Below are positions 1-9,089 of a stretch of DNA of 64,000 nucleotides, piece after piece. The stretch lies in contig NZ_LGLV01000004.1 in assembly GCF_001687365.1 (NCBI RefSeq), positions 496,001 through 560,000 of the forward strand, in the 5' to 3' direction. Below the pieces are notes generated by a model. That model was given only the letters and a program-made list of their open reading frames with translations. It had not been told where the DNA came from and did no database searches. The position numbers and the translations under genes are program-made. The DNA comes from Pararhizobium polonicum. Lineage in GTDB: Bacteria > Pseudomonadota > Alphaproteobacteria > Rhizobiales > Rhizobiaceae. Each line of letters begins with the position of its first letter. Position 1 is the first letter of the stretch.

Positions 1-354
1 GCTTCGCTTAAAGTCTTCAGGCTTGTGCCTTTAGGGGGAGACTGCCAATCAGCGCCAGCGGCGCTGTGCAGCAATACCATGATCTTGATAATCTCGTTTC
101 TCCATTGCTGTGCATACCGCCGAAACACATAGCTTCGTGCTTGCGCCGCCGCAATGTCTGCGTCCGGGGTGTCACAGCCGTGGCGTCTCGGCCGCATGGG
201 GCCGAAATCTGCCAAGTTGCTTCAGCAGCGTTGCGCCCCGGAACGGAGGAGGCAGTTCAATTCACACCCGAAGGCAAAGGCTTGGCGTCAGGCCGCGTTA
301 AGGTTGACCACATCAGCCGTGATGCTGTGATCCGTCTGACGTCCGAGCAAAGCG
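1..354. other. Left-edge stretch without a recognisable gene
   Basis: No reading frame here has a convincing start, ribosome binding site and protein-like composition. The frames that stay open are short and rich in Arg, Ser and Cys. A small 6-bp hairpin (AGCGCC/GGCGCT) lies near 52-66. The first bases may be the end of a feature cut by the window edge; I cannot identify it. Confidence 0.4.
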
Positions 355-588
355 TCACGAAGCCGAGAATGTCACAGTCACGCCACGTTGCCGGAAGTAG
401 GCCTGCATGAGCTTCCTGCCGGAACGATTGTTCTGCACGAGCCTGGCCGGGTCGAACAGGGCTTCTTTCAGACCCGCTCGTGTCAACGCTGCCTTGAGAG
501 TGGCGATATGCACGTCGATGTCGGCATTGTCCGCCTGGAGCGAATCATAAATGCGGTTTGTGGCCTCTGCTACGGTCGGTTCGCTCAC
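355..588 (-). CDS. Small hypothetical protein, 77 aa
   Basis: I do not recognise this protein. It reads as a compact soluble polypeptide starting MSEPTVAEATNRIYDSL, with a basic patch (NNRSGRKLMQAYFRQRG) near the C-terminus. It has no signal peptide or membrane segment. The start codon is GTG, supported by an AGGAG ribosome binding site 7 nt upstream, which is the main reason to accept it as a real gene. The predicted helices and the Leu-Lys-Ala pattern around residues 28-50 are protein-like. It stands alone, 344 bp from the divergent GGDEF gene. The function is unknown. Confidence 0.55.
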   Translation of the reverse strand: MSEPTVAEATNRIYDSLQADNADIDVHIATLKAALTRAGLKEALFDPARLVQNNRSGRKLMQAYFRQRGVTVTFSAS

Positions 589-932
589 TCTTGCACTCCT
601 ATTGTTGTCTGGCTGGCGCTTGCTGCATTTTTTGGCTTGACCCTATCGCGGTGAAAAATGCTGAAGTCAACGGGTGACGATGGATTAGAGCATTGCGTCC
701 GCTTTCGAATATGCGGCATCGGAGCAGACCGGCGGGAACCGGCCCGTAGCGGCCACTGATACTCGATTTTCCTACGACAGCTTACGCCCTCGGATCGGTC
801 GTTCGGTGCCGCACTCGATCATCTCTCACGCGGTCGTTCGCTTGGGAATGACCTTAACGTCGCCTTTACCGGGATTATGGCAACCTCTCCGATCATTCGG
901 GCCGGTCCGGATTTTCACGACTGATTGGATGT
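589..932. other. Intergenic stretch between divergent genes, nothing recognised
   Basis: It separates the minus-strand small gene from the plus-strand GGDEF gene and so must hold both promoters. I see no clear -35/-10 pair, operator dyad or RNA gene. The open plus-strand frame across its right half runs into the GGDEF gene in another frame and has no ribosome binding site. Confidence 0.4.
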
Positions 933-2069
933 ATGAACTATTACAATGTCATCGGTTTGCTGAACACCAGTATGGCTGCGATATTCTGTATCGCGCTGCT
1001 AACGATATGGCGAAACAATCGCGCCCTGAAATATATAAGGGTGCTCGGCCTATCCTATGGGATCCGGTCGCTATGCTTCGGCATTTTCTACTTTGCCTTC
1101 TCCCTTGAAAATCCGGCTTTGCGATATTCGGCGAACATCTTTCTCCTGTTCGCGATCATGCTGCTCTCTATCGGCTTGTCCAATCGGCGCTTGCGACAGC
1201 CTCGCTACGGCGCTCTCTTGGCTATCGCTGCGGCCACGCTCGGACCGCTCTACTATTATCAGTTCATCGAACCGAACCTGCTCGCCCGCGTCATCATTCT
1301 CAATTCCGGGCTGGCCCTGCTCAGCCTCCTGATGTTGTGGGATGTCGCGAGGACGCCGCGCCACTCGCCGGTCGAGCAGGTGCTACTCGGGTTATTGCTC
1401 GTATCTTGCGCAGGCTATCTTCTTCGCCCGCTCTTCCTGATCGCGTCAGGGGCCGCCGGCGAGCGGTTCGAAGATTCCTACTGGCTTGTCGTTTCGATTT
1501 CCGATGCTCTTATCTGCGCGATGACTGCTGTTGGTGTGCTTGCGGTTATTGCAAGCGACGTGATGGATGAAATCAAGACGGAAGCACTGATCGACACCCT
1601 GTCCGGATTGTTCAATCGCCGCGGCTTCGAGCCGCGCGCACTAGGAGCATTAGCGAAGCGGACGGCCGGCAACCCGCCTGCCATGATCCTCGCTGATCTC
1701 GACCACTTCAAATCGATCAACGATCTATTCGGCCATAGCGGTGGCGACTTGATCATTCGGAGGTTTTCCGAGGTTCTCAAGCAGAAGGCGCCCGGCGATG
1801 CGATCACGGCGCGTCTTGGTGGTGAAGAATTCGCAGTCATGTTGCCTTCAAACGCGAGCGCCTCTGCCTACCAATTGGCGGAAGAGATAAGAACGGCGTT
1901 TAAACAAATCGCATTTGACACCGTAGCGGGCGAGGCACACCCGACGGCCAGTTTTGGCGTCGCGATTGCGCGGGAGGATGAAGGCCTCCCGTCTTTGATC
2001 GAGCGTGCCGATCATGCCCTCTATAGGGCAAAGGGCAACGGTCGAGATCGCGTTAATCTTGCCGAGTAA
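933..2069 (+). CDS. Membrane-bound GGDEF-domain protein (putative diguanylate cyclase)
   Basis: Proteins of this type make the second messenger cyclic di-GMP from two GTP. The N-terminal ~205 residues contain about six hydrophobic segments, an integral-membrane sensor of unrecognised type. A GGDEF domain follows from about residue 215. Its active-site loop is GGEEF at residues 296-300, compatible with activity, preceded by the usual DLDHFKSIND substrate and metal region near 250. The inhibitory RxxD I-site normally five residues before GGEEF is absent (PGDA there), so product feedback through that site is not expected. No EAL domain is present. The ribosome binding site is weak (TTGGAT). Codon use is visibly less GC-biased than in gshB downstream, which suggests a more recently acquired segment; that is inference. 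Confidence 0.85.
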   Translation: MNYYNVIGLLNTSMAAIFCIALLTIWRNNRALKYIRVLGLSYGIRSLCFGIFYFAFSLENPALRYSANIFLLFAIMLLSIGLSNRRLRQPRYGALLAIAAATLGPLYYYQFIEPNLLARVIILNSGLALLSLLMLWDVARTPRHSPVEQVLLGLLLVSCAGYLLRPLFLIASGAAGERFEDSYWLVVSISDALICAMTAVGVLAVIASDVMDEIKTEALIDTLSGLFNRRGFEPRALGALAKRTAGNPPAMILADLDHFKSINDLFGHSGGDLIIRRFSEVLKQKAPGDAITARLGGEEFAVMLPSNASASAYQLAEEIRTAFKQIAFDTVAGEAHPTASFGVAIAREDEGLPSLIERADHALYRAKGNGRDRVNLAE

Positions 2070-2439
2070 GCCACGCTAACATGGCCATCTCAGATGGGCT
2101 ACTGCAAACGCCGGACCGACTATCCGCGATCGACCCCAATTATGACATTCGTCGCTCGTGGGCCGACGTTTGCTCCTGGCGTAGATCAGCCACTAACGTC
2201 ATCCGCCCCACCAAAAAATTTCATCCCCGTTCATCCCCGCCCTTTTGTTCCATGCCATCATGACCTTGTTCCGCCGAGGATACACCGGTTAGCGTTGCCG
2301 GCGAGGCGGGGCCGGTGCCCGGACGGTTTGGCGAAACGCGCGTCAGATCCCCGGGGCTGCGTGAAAGGCGGTTCTCCTCCGGTTCGTGAAAGCGGATCGG
2401 GCGTGCCGGGTAGCCACACCACGGGCGGTTCACCCCGCC

Positions 2440-2456
2440 GGACGGCTTTGCCGTCC
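2440..2456. other. Perfect 7-bp hairpin with a TTT loop
   Basis: GGACGGC and GCCGTCC pair perfectly around TTT. No T-run follows on either strand, so it is not a typical intrinsic terminator. A near-identical stem (CGACGGC-TTTT-GCCGTCG) occurs at 37514-37531 in the gene-free region before dnaA. Confidence 0.6.
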
Positions 2457-2592
2457 AAGGGTCCAGGGCTAAACCCCGCCGCATTGAAAGGCCCGGCGGA
2501 TAAGCGGCCGGGCTGGGGCATTGGAGGCTTTTTCCTTCACAAGAGGCAAAAGCGTAGAAGAACCTGAGAAGCGCGGCAAAAGACACCGAAAC

Positions 2593-2646
2593 GGGGCACA
2601 GCGTGTGTCACCTAACTACTTTACTCTGAGGCATACGTTGTGCCCC
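2593..2646. other. Long-armed inverted repeat
   Basis: The arms GGGGCACAGCGT (2593-2604) and ACGTTGTGCCCC (2635-2646) match at 11 of 12 positions, with a 30-nt AT-richer loop. It sits about 190 bp before gshB. It may be part of a structured transcript or a relic repeat. Confidence 0.5.
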
Positions 2647-2833
2647 GGCCACTTGCCGCGCTTTTTGAAAGCCGGCGCACGGAGACCAGTTCAAGCCACG
2701 GGCGAAAGCCGCCGCGTGACGGAGAAGGCGTGCCCAAATGGAGACGCCGGCAGAAATCTGTATGGTTCCCCGGACGTGATTTGATATAGACAATCCTCGT
2801 TCAACGACGCCCACGATCAACAGGAAATGACTC

Positions 2834-3781
2834 ATGGCACGAATCGTCAATGTCGCGGTCCAGATGGATCACGTCTCCGGCATCAACATTGCGGGCGACA
2901 GCACCTTCGCCATGAGCCTGGAAGCGCAGGCGCGCGGCTACAAGCTCTTCCACTATACGCCCAACCAGCTGTCGCTGCGCGACGGCAAGGTGATCGCCAC
3001 CGTCGAGCCGATGACACTGCGCGACGTCAAGGGCGACCACTACACGCTGGGCGACGCCGAGCGCATCGACCTGTCGACCATGGACGTGGTGCTTTTGCGC
3101 CAGGATCCGCCCTTCGACATGGCCTATATCACCTCGACGCATCTGCTCGAGCGCATTCATCCGAAGACGCTGGTCGTCAACGATCCGGCCTGGGTGCGCA
3201 ATTCGCCGGAAAAGATCTTCGTCACCGAATTTCCCGACCTGATGCCGAAGACGCTGATCACCCGCGACCCGGCCGAGATCGCCAGCTTCCGCGCCGAGAT
3301 GGGCGACATCATCCTGAAACCGCTCTATGGCAATGGCGGCGCCGGTGTGTTCCACTCGACCCGCGACGACCGCAACATGTCGTCGCTGCTCGAAATGTTC
3401 GGCCAGATGTTCCGCGAACCCTTCATCGCCCAGGAATACCTGCCGGCGGTGCGCAAGGGCGACAAGCGGATCATTCTGGTCGACGGCGAGCCGGTCGGCG
3501 CCATCAACCGGGTGCCGGCCGAACATGACGCCCGCTCCAACATGCATGCCGGCGGCACGCCGATGCCGACGGAGCTGACGGCGCGCGAAAAGGAAATCTG
3601 CGCCCGCATCGGACCAGCCTTGAGGGAGCGCGGCTTCCTGCTTGTCGGCATCGACGTCATTGGCGACGTGATGACCGAGATCAACGTCACCTCGCCCACC
3701 GGCATCCGCGAAGTGAAGAAATTCGGCGGCGCCGATATCGCCGCCCTGCTCTGGGATGCGATCGAGCGCAAGCGCGCCTGA
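2834..3781 (+). CDS. gshB: Glutathione synthetase
   Basis: It catalyses the ATP-dependent joining of gamma-glutamylcysteine and glycine, the last step of glutathione synthesis, in the cytosol. The 315-residue length is normal for the bacterial enzyme. The N-terminal domain begins [18 protein letters not shown]; an ATP-grasp domain follows with the glycine-rich loop [10 protein letters not shown] near residue 168, the strand [15 protein letters not shown], and the C-terminal [11 protein letters not shown] motif that contributes metal and substrate contacts in this family. The ATG is preceded by AGGAA at a good distance. In other rhizobia I recall rsmI and yraN just upstream; neither is present here, where a GGDEF gene and a long gap occupy that side. 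Confidence 0.97.
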   Translation: MARIVNVAVQMDHVSGINIAGDSTFAMSLEAQARGYKLFHYTPNQLSLRDGKVIATVEPMTLRDVKGDHYTLGDAERIDLSTMDVVLLRQDPPFDMAYITSTHLLERIHPKTLVVNDPAWVRNSPEKIFVTEFPDLMPKTLITRDPAEIASFRAEMGDIILKPLYGNGGAGVFHSTRDDRNMSSLLEMFGQMFREPFIAQEYLPAVRKGDKRIILVDGEPVGAINRVPAEHDARSNMHAGGTPMPTELTAREKEICARIGPALRERGFLLVGIDVIGDVMTEINVTSPTGIREVKKFGGADIAALLWDAIERKRA

Positions 3782-4036
3782 CGGCATCTGAATGCGGACG
3801 GGGTGCGGGACGGCTTTGGCCCTTCCGTACCACAACCGCTTTCATCCCTCCGGCCCTTACGGTTGTGCCGCTGCCTTCGCGGAAGAGAGCCTGCCCCGGC
3901 ATGAGTGATCGGTAGCAGTGAATCTGTTCGATAATTGTTCTTGTTTTATTCCGTTATTCGTGCAAGATTTTCCGCTACAACCGATGAAGGTTGTGGTGGC
4001 GGGTTGTCGGCCTGCCTCGCGGCAAGAGGGGCAATC

Positions 4037-5569
4037 ATGGTCGCGCGTGTCAGCACGGTTGCATTTCAGGGCATAGAAGGCGTGCCTGTCGACGTTCAGG
4101 TGATGGTCGCGCCGGGCAAGGTCGGCATCCAGATCGTCGGCCTGCCGGACAAGGCGGTGGCCGAAAGCCGCGAGCGCGTCCAGGCGGCGCTGCACGCCTC
4201 CGGCCTGTCGCTGCCCGCCAAGAAGGTCACCATCAATCTCGCCCCGGCAGACCTTCCCAAGGAAGGCAGCCACTTCGACCTTCCCATCGCCCTTGGCCTG
4301 ATGGCGGCGCTGGGCGCCATTCCCGGCGATGCGCTTGCCGGCTACGTCGTCATCGGCGAACTCAATCTCGATGGCACGATCGCTGCCGTTGCCGGCGCGC
4401 TCCCCGCCGCAATCGGCGCCAACGGGCTGGGCAAGGGGCTGATCTGCCCGGCCGACAGCGGCGCGGAGGCGGCCTGGGCCGGTTCGGAGATCGACATCCT
4501 GGCGCCGCGCAGCCTGATCGCGCTTGCCAATCACTTTCGCGGCACGCAGGTCCTGTCGCGGCCGGAGCCGGCGGTGCGCGCCAGCGCCGCCAACATGCCC
4601 GATCTCGCGGACATCAAGGGGCAGGAAAGCGCCAAGCGGGCGCTGGAAGTGGCGGCGGCGGGAAATCATAATTTGCTGATGGTCGGTCCGCCAGGCTCCG
4701 GCAAATCGATGCTTGCCGCCCGCCTGCCCTCGATCCTGCCGCCGCTGTCACCCACCGAGCTGCTCGAAGTCTCGATGATCCATTCGATCGCCGGGCAATT
4801 GCCGGGCGGCAAGCTGTCGGACCGGCGGCCGTTCCGCACCCCGCATCATTCCGCCACCATGGCGGCGATGATCGGCGGCGGCCTGCGTGCCAAGCCGGGC
4901 GAGGCCTCACTTGCGCACAATGGCGTGCTGTTTCTCGACGAATTTCCGGAATTCACGCCGCAGGTGCTCGATGCGCTGCGCCAGCCGCTCGAAACCGCCG
5001 AATGCATCATCGCCCGCGCCAATCACCGCGTCACCTATCCGGCGGCCATCCAGCTCGTCGCCGCCATGAACCCCTGCCGCTGCGGCATGGCGGGAGAACC
5101 GGGCCATAGCTGCGCCCGCGGTCCGCGCTGCGTCTCCGATTATCAGGGCCGCATCTCCGGGCCGCTGATGGACCGGATCGATATCCGCATCGATGTCCCC
5201 TCCGTCACCGCCGCCGACCTGATCCGTCCCGCACCGGCCGAACCGAGCGCCGTGGTCGCCCGGCGGGTGGCGCGTGCCCGCGAAATCCAGGCGGACCGCT
5301 TCATCACGCTGGGCATGCCGCAGATCCTGTCCAACGCCCGCTGCTCGACATCGGTGATCGAGACGATGGCCGAGCCGGACGCCGGCGGGCTGCAATTGCT
5401 GCGTGACGCGGCCGAAAAGATGAAATTTTCGGCGCGCGGCTATCACCGGGTCCTGAAAGTCGCCCGCACGCTGGCCGATCTCGACGAGAAGGCGACGGTC
5501 GGACGCATCCATCTGGCTGAAGCGATTTCCTACCGGATCGCCGGCGAGCGGCTGACGGCGGCGGCATGA
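4037..5569 (+). CDS. comM: YifB/ComM-family AAA+ ATPase (Mg-chelatase-like)
   Basis: This family contains the ComM helicase, which promotes branch migration during integration of transformed DNA; many bacteria outside the competent species also carry it. The ATG at 4037 gives 510 residues starting MVARVSTVAFQGIEG, the usual N-terminus, and has AGAGGGG just upstream; an in-frame upstream extension to 3935 is not family-like. The N-terminal Lon-protease-like ChlI domain (residues ~20-140) precedes the AAA+ module with Walker A GPPGSGKSMLAARL (~220), Walker B GVLFLDEFPEF (~300) and the MNPCRCG segment typical of YifB. The C-terminal part ends in the conserved ARGYHRVLKVARTLADLD region. It lies downstream of gshB and converges on cysK. 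Confidence 0.95.
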   Translation: MVARVSTVAFQGIEGVPVDVQVMVAPGKVGIQIVGLPDKAVAESRERVQAALHASGLSLPAKKVTINLAPADLPKEGSHFDLPIALGLMAALGAIPGDALAGYVVIGELNLDGTIAAVAGALPAAIGANGLGKGLICPADSGAEAAWAGSEIDILAPRSLIALANHFRGTQVLSRPEPAVRASAANMPDLADIKGQESAKRALEVAAAGNHNLLMVGPPGSGKSMLAARLPSILPPLSPTELLEVSMIHSIAGQLPGGKLSDRRPFRTPHHSATMAAMIGGGLRAKPGEASLAHNGVLFLDEFPEFTPQVLDALRQPLETAECIIARANHRVTYPAAIQLVAAMNPCRCGMAGEPGHSCARGPRCVSDYQGRISGPLMDRIDIRIDVPSVTAADLIRPAPAEPSAVVARRVARAREIQADRFITLGMPQILSNARCSTSVIETMAEPDAGGLQLLRDAAEKMKFSARGYHRVLKVARTLADLDEKATVGRIHLAEAISYRIAGERLTAAA

Positions 5570-5578
5570 GATCGAACG

Positions 5579-5607
5579 AAAAAGGCCGCCCCCTTTCGAG
5601 AGCGGCC
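5579..5607 (-). terminator. Intrinsic terminator after cysK
   Basis: Read on the minus strand, GGCCGC and GCGGCC form a GC stem directly followed by TTTTT. It lies in the 71-bp gap between the converging comM and cysK genes and best serves cysK. Confidence 0.65.
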
Positions 5608-5640
5608 GTCGTTGCAAAACCGATACGGACGGGCGTGCGA

Positions 5641-6609
5641 TCAGCCGCCGAGACCCTCGAACAGGGCCGTCGACAGATACCGTTCGGCAAAGGACGGAAT
5701 GATCACGACGATGGTCTTGCCTTCGTTTTCCGGGCGCTGGCCGATCCGGATGGCAGCCGTCAGGGCGGCACCCGACGAGATGCCGACCGGCACGCCTTCG
5801 AGACGCGCCACGTGGCGGGCCGTTTCGATGGCCTCGGCGCTCGAGACGGTGACGATCTCGTCATAAATCTTCGTGTCGAGAATGGCAGGCGCAAAACCGG
5901 CGCCGATACCCTGGATCTTGTGCGGGCCGGGCGCGCCGCCGGAGAGAACCGGAGATTCGGCCGGCTCCACCGCGATGACCTTGACCGAAGGCTTCTTCGC
6001 CTTCAGCACCTGGCCGGCGCCGGTGATCGTGCCGCCGGTGCCGATGCCGGACACCAGGATATCGACGCCGCCGTCGGTGTCGTTCCAGATTTCCTCGGCC
6101 GTGGTCTTGCGGTGGATTTCCGGGTTGGCCGGGTTTTCAAACTGCTGCGGAATGATCGCGTCGGGCAGTGTCGCCGCCAGTTCCTCGGCCTTGGCGATGG
6201 CGCCCTTCATGCCCTTCGGACCTTCGGTCAGCACCAGCTCGGCGCCCAGCAGCGCCAGCATCTTGCGGCGCTCGATCGACATGGTTTCCGGCATGGTGAG
6301 AATGAGCTTGTAGCCCTTGGCAGCGGCGGCAAAGGCGAGCGCGATGCCGGTATTGCCGGATGTCGGCTCCACCAGCGTCGTCTTGCCGGGCGTGATCTTG
6401 CCCTGCGCTTCCAGCGCCTCGATCATCGCGACGCCGATACGGTCCTTGACGGAGGCGATCGGATTGAAGAACTCGAGTTTCGCCAGAAGATTGGCCTTGA
6501 CGCCGTTTTCCCTGGCCAGCTTATCCAGGCGAACGATCGGCGTGTCGCCGATCGTCTCGGTGATCGAGGAATAGATCCGGCCGCGGCCGGGCTTGCGCTG
6601 TTCTGACAT
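5641..6609 (-). CDS. cysK: Cysteine synthase (O-acetylserine sulfhydrylase)
   Basis: A PLP-dependent enzyme that makes L-cysteine from O-acetylserine and sulfide in the cytosol. The start at 6609 ([15 protein letters not shown], 322 residues) has GGGAG at 7 nt spacing; an upstream in-frame ATG at 6654 is less likely. Fold-type II landmarks are all visible: [14 protein letters not shown] with the PLP lysine, the substrate loop [11 protein letters not shown], the phosphate-binding [10 protein letters not shown], and GISSGAA near the C-terminus. Downstream it faces comM across a terminator. Upstream, a pair of 9-bp direct repeats lies about 100-130 bp before the start. Several amino-acid exporter genes are nearby. 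Confidence 0.95.
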   Translation of the reverse strand: MSEQRKPGRGRIYSSITETIGDTPIVRLDKLARENGVKANLLAKLEFFNPIASVKDRIGVAMIEALEAQGKITPGKTTLVEPTSGNTGIALAFAAAAKGYKLILTMPETMSIERRKMLALLGAELVLTEGPKGMKGAIAKAEELAATLPDAIIPQQFENPANPEIHRKTTAEEIWNDTDGGVDILVSGIGTGGTITGAGQVLKAKKPSVKVIAVEPAESPVLSGGAPGPHKIQGIGAGFAPAILDTKIYDEIVTVSSAEAIETARHVARLEGVPVGISSGAALTAAIRIGQRPENEGKTIVVIIPSFAERYLSTALFEGLGG

Positions 6610-6712
6610 GGTGCTTCTCCCTTTTCTCATCAATTGCAGAGAGAATAGGGGCAAAGCAAGCGGCTTGCCAGAGTGCCATTCCCCACCGCTTTGTTTCGAT
6701 TGGAAAAAACTA

Positions 6713-6736
6713 TTGCAGAACCGCCCGTTGCAGAAC
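6713..6736. repeat. 9-bp direct repeat upstream of cysK
   Basis: TTGCAGAAC occurs at 6713-6721 and again at 6728-6736, 15 bp apart, between the end of the LysE-type gene and the cysK start. It could be a regulator-binding site or a chance repeat. Confidence 0.4.
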
Positions 6737-6743
6737 GAATTTT

Positions 6744-7361
6744 TCAGGCGGCCCGCGTGGCGATATAGGCCGCGGTCGTGCCGATAATGCCGGCGGCAAT
6801 CCGGTTCAGCGACTTCAGCGCGCGCGGCTGCTTGAGCAGCAGACGGGCGCGGGAGGCCAGCAGGATATACGGAATCAAAACCGCCATCAGCACAAGAAAG
6901 GTCGCGCCGACGAGCACCGCATATTCGTTGAGGCCGATGGCATGCAAGTCGATCAAGCTCGGCACCAGCGCCACATAGAACAGCATGGTCTTCGGATTGC
7001 CGAGCGTCACCAGCAGGCCGGACAGAAAGGACATGCCCATGTTCGTGCTTTTCCTCGCCTGGATATCCTGCGGCAACAGGCCGGCGGTCCAGAGCTTGTA
7101 GGCGATGTAGACCAGATAGAGCGCGCCGAGGATCTTGATCACCATGAAGGTCGTGGTGAATGTCTGCGCAACAAAGGCAAGCCCCATGATAACGCCCGTC
7201 AGGTAGAGGAGGTCACCGAGCACAAGGCCAAGGCCCATGAAGAACGTCTCGCGGAAACCGGAACCAAGCGCACGCGCCACGATCGCCGTCATGCCGGGCC
7301 CGGGGATCACAGCGGCGATGAAAAGCGCTGTGCAATAGGCAAGAAGGGTGGCGAGGCTCAT
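6744..7361 (-). CDS. LysE/RhtB-family amino acid exporter
   Basis: An inner-membrane exporter of the LysE superfamily; members export lysine, threonine, homoserine, cysteine or related compounds, and sequence alone does not fix the substrate. At 205 residues with about six hydrophobic segments it has the family's normal size. The N-terminal [20 protein letters not shown] motif and the central [14 protein letters not shown] segment are hallmarks. The ATG at 7361 has a GGAG site 6 nt upstream. It is divergent from a second LysE-type gene across about 150 bp, so the two may share a regulatory region. It lies directly upstream of cysK on the same strand but is probably transcribed separately. Confidence 0.9.
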   Translation of the reverse strand: MSLATLLAYCTALFIAAVIPGPGMTAIVARALGSGFRETFFMGLGLVLGDLLYLTGVIMGLAFVAQTFTTTFMVIKILGALYLVYIAYKLWTAGLLPQDIQARKSTNMGMSFLSGLLVTLGNPKTMLFYVALVPSLIDLHAIGLNEYAVLVGATFLVLMAVLIPYILLASRARLLLKQPRALKSLNRIAAGIIGTTAAYIATRAA

Positions 7362-7517
7362 CGTCGGCTCCGGAGAATTTTAAAGGCTGTCTCTAACCGG
7401 TTTTCCGGATGCTGGCAATTTCCGCGGCATTGATAGAAGCCGCTGTTCCGGCTAATGCATGATCGCAGCATGGCCGAGACTTTGGCCTTGCGCCACGCGC
7501 AGATGGAGATGCCGTTC

Positions 7518-8150
7518 ATGCCCGAAGCAGCCAGCCTTGCCGCCTTTGCCCTTGTCGCGCTGGGCATGGTGCTGACGCCCGGGCCGAACATGATCTACCT
7601 GATCTCCCGCTCGCTCTGCCAGGGGCCGGCGGCGGGACTGGTCTCGCTCACCGGCGTCGCGCTCGGCTTCCTCGTCTATATGCTGTCGGCAGCCTTCGGC
7701 ATCACGGCGCTGCTGTTTGCCGTGCCCTATGCCTATGATGTGCTGCGGGTCGCGGGTGCCGCCTACCTTCTCTATCTCGCCTGGCAGGCGGTGCGTCCCG
7801 GCGGACGATCGGCCTTCGAAGTCCGCACCCTGTCGCAGGATCCGCCGCGGCGCCTGTTCCTGATGGGCTTTGCGACCAGCGTGCTCAATCCGAAGATCGC
7901 CGTGCTCTATCTTTCGCTGCTGCCGCAGTTCATCAACCCGGCGCTTGGCGATGTCTTCTCCCAGTCCATCGTCTTCGGCATGATCCAGATCGCCACAAGC
8001 GTCCTCGTCAACGCCCTGATCGTGCTGACGGCGGGCTCCATCGCCACTTTCCTTGCCGGCCGTCCGGCCTGGCTCTCGATGCAACGCTGGCTGATGGGCG
8101 GTGTGCTCGGCGCGCTGGCCCTGCGCATGGCCATGGAAAGCCGCCGCTGA
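7518..8150 (+). CDS. LysE/RhtB-family amino acid exporter (second copy)
   Basis: A 210-residue LysE-family membrane protein, distinct in sequence from its divergent neighbour. It has the family motif VLTPGPNMIYLISRSL near the N-terminus and SVLNPKIAVLYLSLLPQF in the middle, with about six hydrophobic segments. I chose the ATG at 7518 (MPEAASLAAFALVALGM) because the membrane segment starts right after it and a GGAG lies 9 nt upstream; an in-frame ATG at 7455 would add 21 poorly conserved residues. The substrate is unknown. An isochorismatase-like gene follows 37 bp downstream on the same strand, so the two may be cotranscribed. Confidence 0.88.
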   Translation: MPEAASLAAFALVALGMVLTPGPNMIYLISRSLCQGPAAGLVSLTGVALGFLVYMLSAAFGITALLFAVPYAYDVLRVAGAAYLLYLAWQAVRPGGRSAFEVRTLSQDPPRRLFLMGFATSVLNPKIAVLYLSLLPQFINPALGDVFSQSIVFGMIQIATSVLVNALIVLTAGSIATFLAGRPAWLSMQRWLMGGVLGALALRMAMESRR

Positions 8151-8187
8151 GGCACTTCCATCCTCCCAACACAGATTTGAGATTATC

Positions 8188-8745
8188 ATGACAACAGCGC
8201 TGCTCATCATCGATGTTCAGAACGCCATTCTCGATGGCGAGGGCTCGCCCGAGCGCCAGCCGGTGATCGATGCCGCACTCAACGAAACCGTCGGCCGGCT
8301 ACAGTCGATCCAGGCACGGGCGCGGGCCTCGCATATTCCGGTCATCCTCGTGCAGCATGACGGCGGCGCGGGCGATCCGCTGGCACGGTCGTCCAATGGC
8401 TGGGGCCTGCGCCGCGAGATCGCGCCGGTTCCCGGCGAGACCGTGGTCCACAAGATGAGTAGCGACAGCTTCTTCCAGACCGATCTGCAGGAGCAGCTGG
8501 CCAAACACGCCGTCACGCATCTGGTTATCGGCGGCTGTCAGACGCAATATTGCGTCGATACGACCGCGCGCCGGGCCGTATCGCTCGGCTATGACGTCAC
8601 CCTGTTGTCCGACGGCCATATGACCGGCGACATGGGAGAGCTGAGTTTTTCGCAGATCATCGCCCACCACAACCGCCTGCTTGGCGGTTTCCGCGCCGGC
8701 GCACAGACGATCGAGTTGCGCCGGTCGAACGAAATCACGTTCTGA
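8188..8745 (+). CDS. Isochorismatase-family cysteine hydrolase
   Basis: A 185-residue cytosolic hydrolase of the isochorismatase/nicotinamidase superfamily. The catalytic Asp-Lys-Cys triad can be placed: Asp in LLIIDVQNAI near residue 9, Lys in VVHKMSSDSFFQTDL, and Cys in GGCQTQYCVDTTARRA. Members hydrolyse isochorismate, nicotinamide, carbamoyl or other amide substrates, and the sequence does not tell which. It begins TTALLIIDVQN at an ATG with only a weak ribosome binding site, consistent with coupling to the LysE-type gene upstream. The next gene is convergent. Confidence 0.88.
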   Translation: MTTALLIIDVQNAILDGEGSPERQPVIDAALNETVGRLQSIQARARASHIPVILVQHDGGAGDPLARSSNGWGLRREIAPVPGETVVHKMSSDSFFQTDLQEQLAKHAVTHLVIGGCQTQYCVDTTARRAVSLGYDVTLLSDGHMTGDMGELSFSQIIAHHNRLLGGFRAGAQTIELRRSNEITF

Positions 8746-8764
8746 GGATTGGTCGAAGCAATCG

Positions 8765-9070
8765 CTATTCAAACACCGGCCGCATGAAGCTGCGCTCGTA
8801 GCTGAGAATGCAGCGGGTCTTCTCGGCAAGCGCGAAAGCCGCCAGGCATTCGGCATCCTTGGCCATGCGCTCGCGATAGCCTTCGTAGGCCGCAAGGCTC
8901 GGAAAGCTGAAGAGGGCCAGCGCGATGTTGTTCGCCCCCTCATGCGGCAGGAAATAGCCGTGATGCGTGCCGCCCAGCCGGTTGACCAGCGGGATCCAGA
9001 GCTTGGCGTATTCTTCGAATTCGGCCAGCTTGTAGGGGTCGATGACGTAGCGCAGGGTGCAGGTGATCAT
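8765..9070 (-). CDS. NIPSNAP-family protein
   Basis: A small (101-residue) ferredoxin-like alpha/beta-barrel protein of the NIPSNAP family, starting MITCTLRYVIDPYKLAEFEEYAK. The start at 9070 has GGAG at 6 nt spacing; an upstream in-frame ATG at 9082 overlaps that site and is less likely. Bacterial NIPSNAP proteins have no settled biochemical role; they often sit next to metabolic genes. It follows the EamA-type exporter on the same strand with a 19-bp gap, so the two are probably cotranscribed. Confidence 0.82.
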   Translation of the reverse strand: MITCTLRYVIDPYKLAEFEEYAKLWIPLVNRLGGTHHGYFLPHEGANNIALALFSFPSLAAYEGYRERMAKDAECLAAFALAEKTRCILSYERSFMRPVFE

Positions 9071-9089
9071 TGGTTTCTCCATGGATGGT

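Larger units (their letters stand above)
2070..2833. other. Gene-free, hairpin-rich intergenic region
   Basis: No credible coding sequence is seen across about 760 bp; the open frames on both strands are rich in Pro, Arg and Gly and lack ribosome binding sites. Roughly 2230-2660 is unusually GC-rich and packed with inverted repeats: GGACGGC-TTT-GCCGTCC at 2440-2456, GCCCGGC/GCCGGGC around 2490-2512, and 12-nt arms (11 of 12 matching) at 2593-2604 and 2635-2646. The gshB promoter must lie near the right end. Whether the block is a structured RNA, a decayed repeat or a regulatory element cannot be told from sequence alone. Confidence 0.5.

Noticed and set aside
2221..2586. 121-codon minus-strand open frame in the region before gshB
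   Set aside because: Pro/Arg/Gly-rich translation, no ribosome binding site, and the region is dominated by inverted repeats.
2230..2660. Known structural RNA or riboswitch (RNase P RNA, SRP RNA, tmRNA, cobalamin riboswitch)
   Set aside because: None of the conserved core motifs of these families could be located on either strand by eye.
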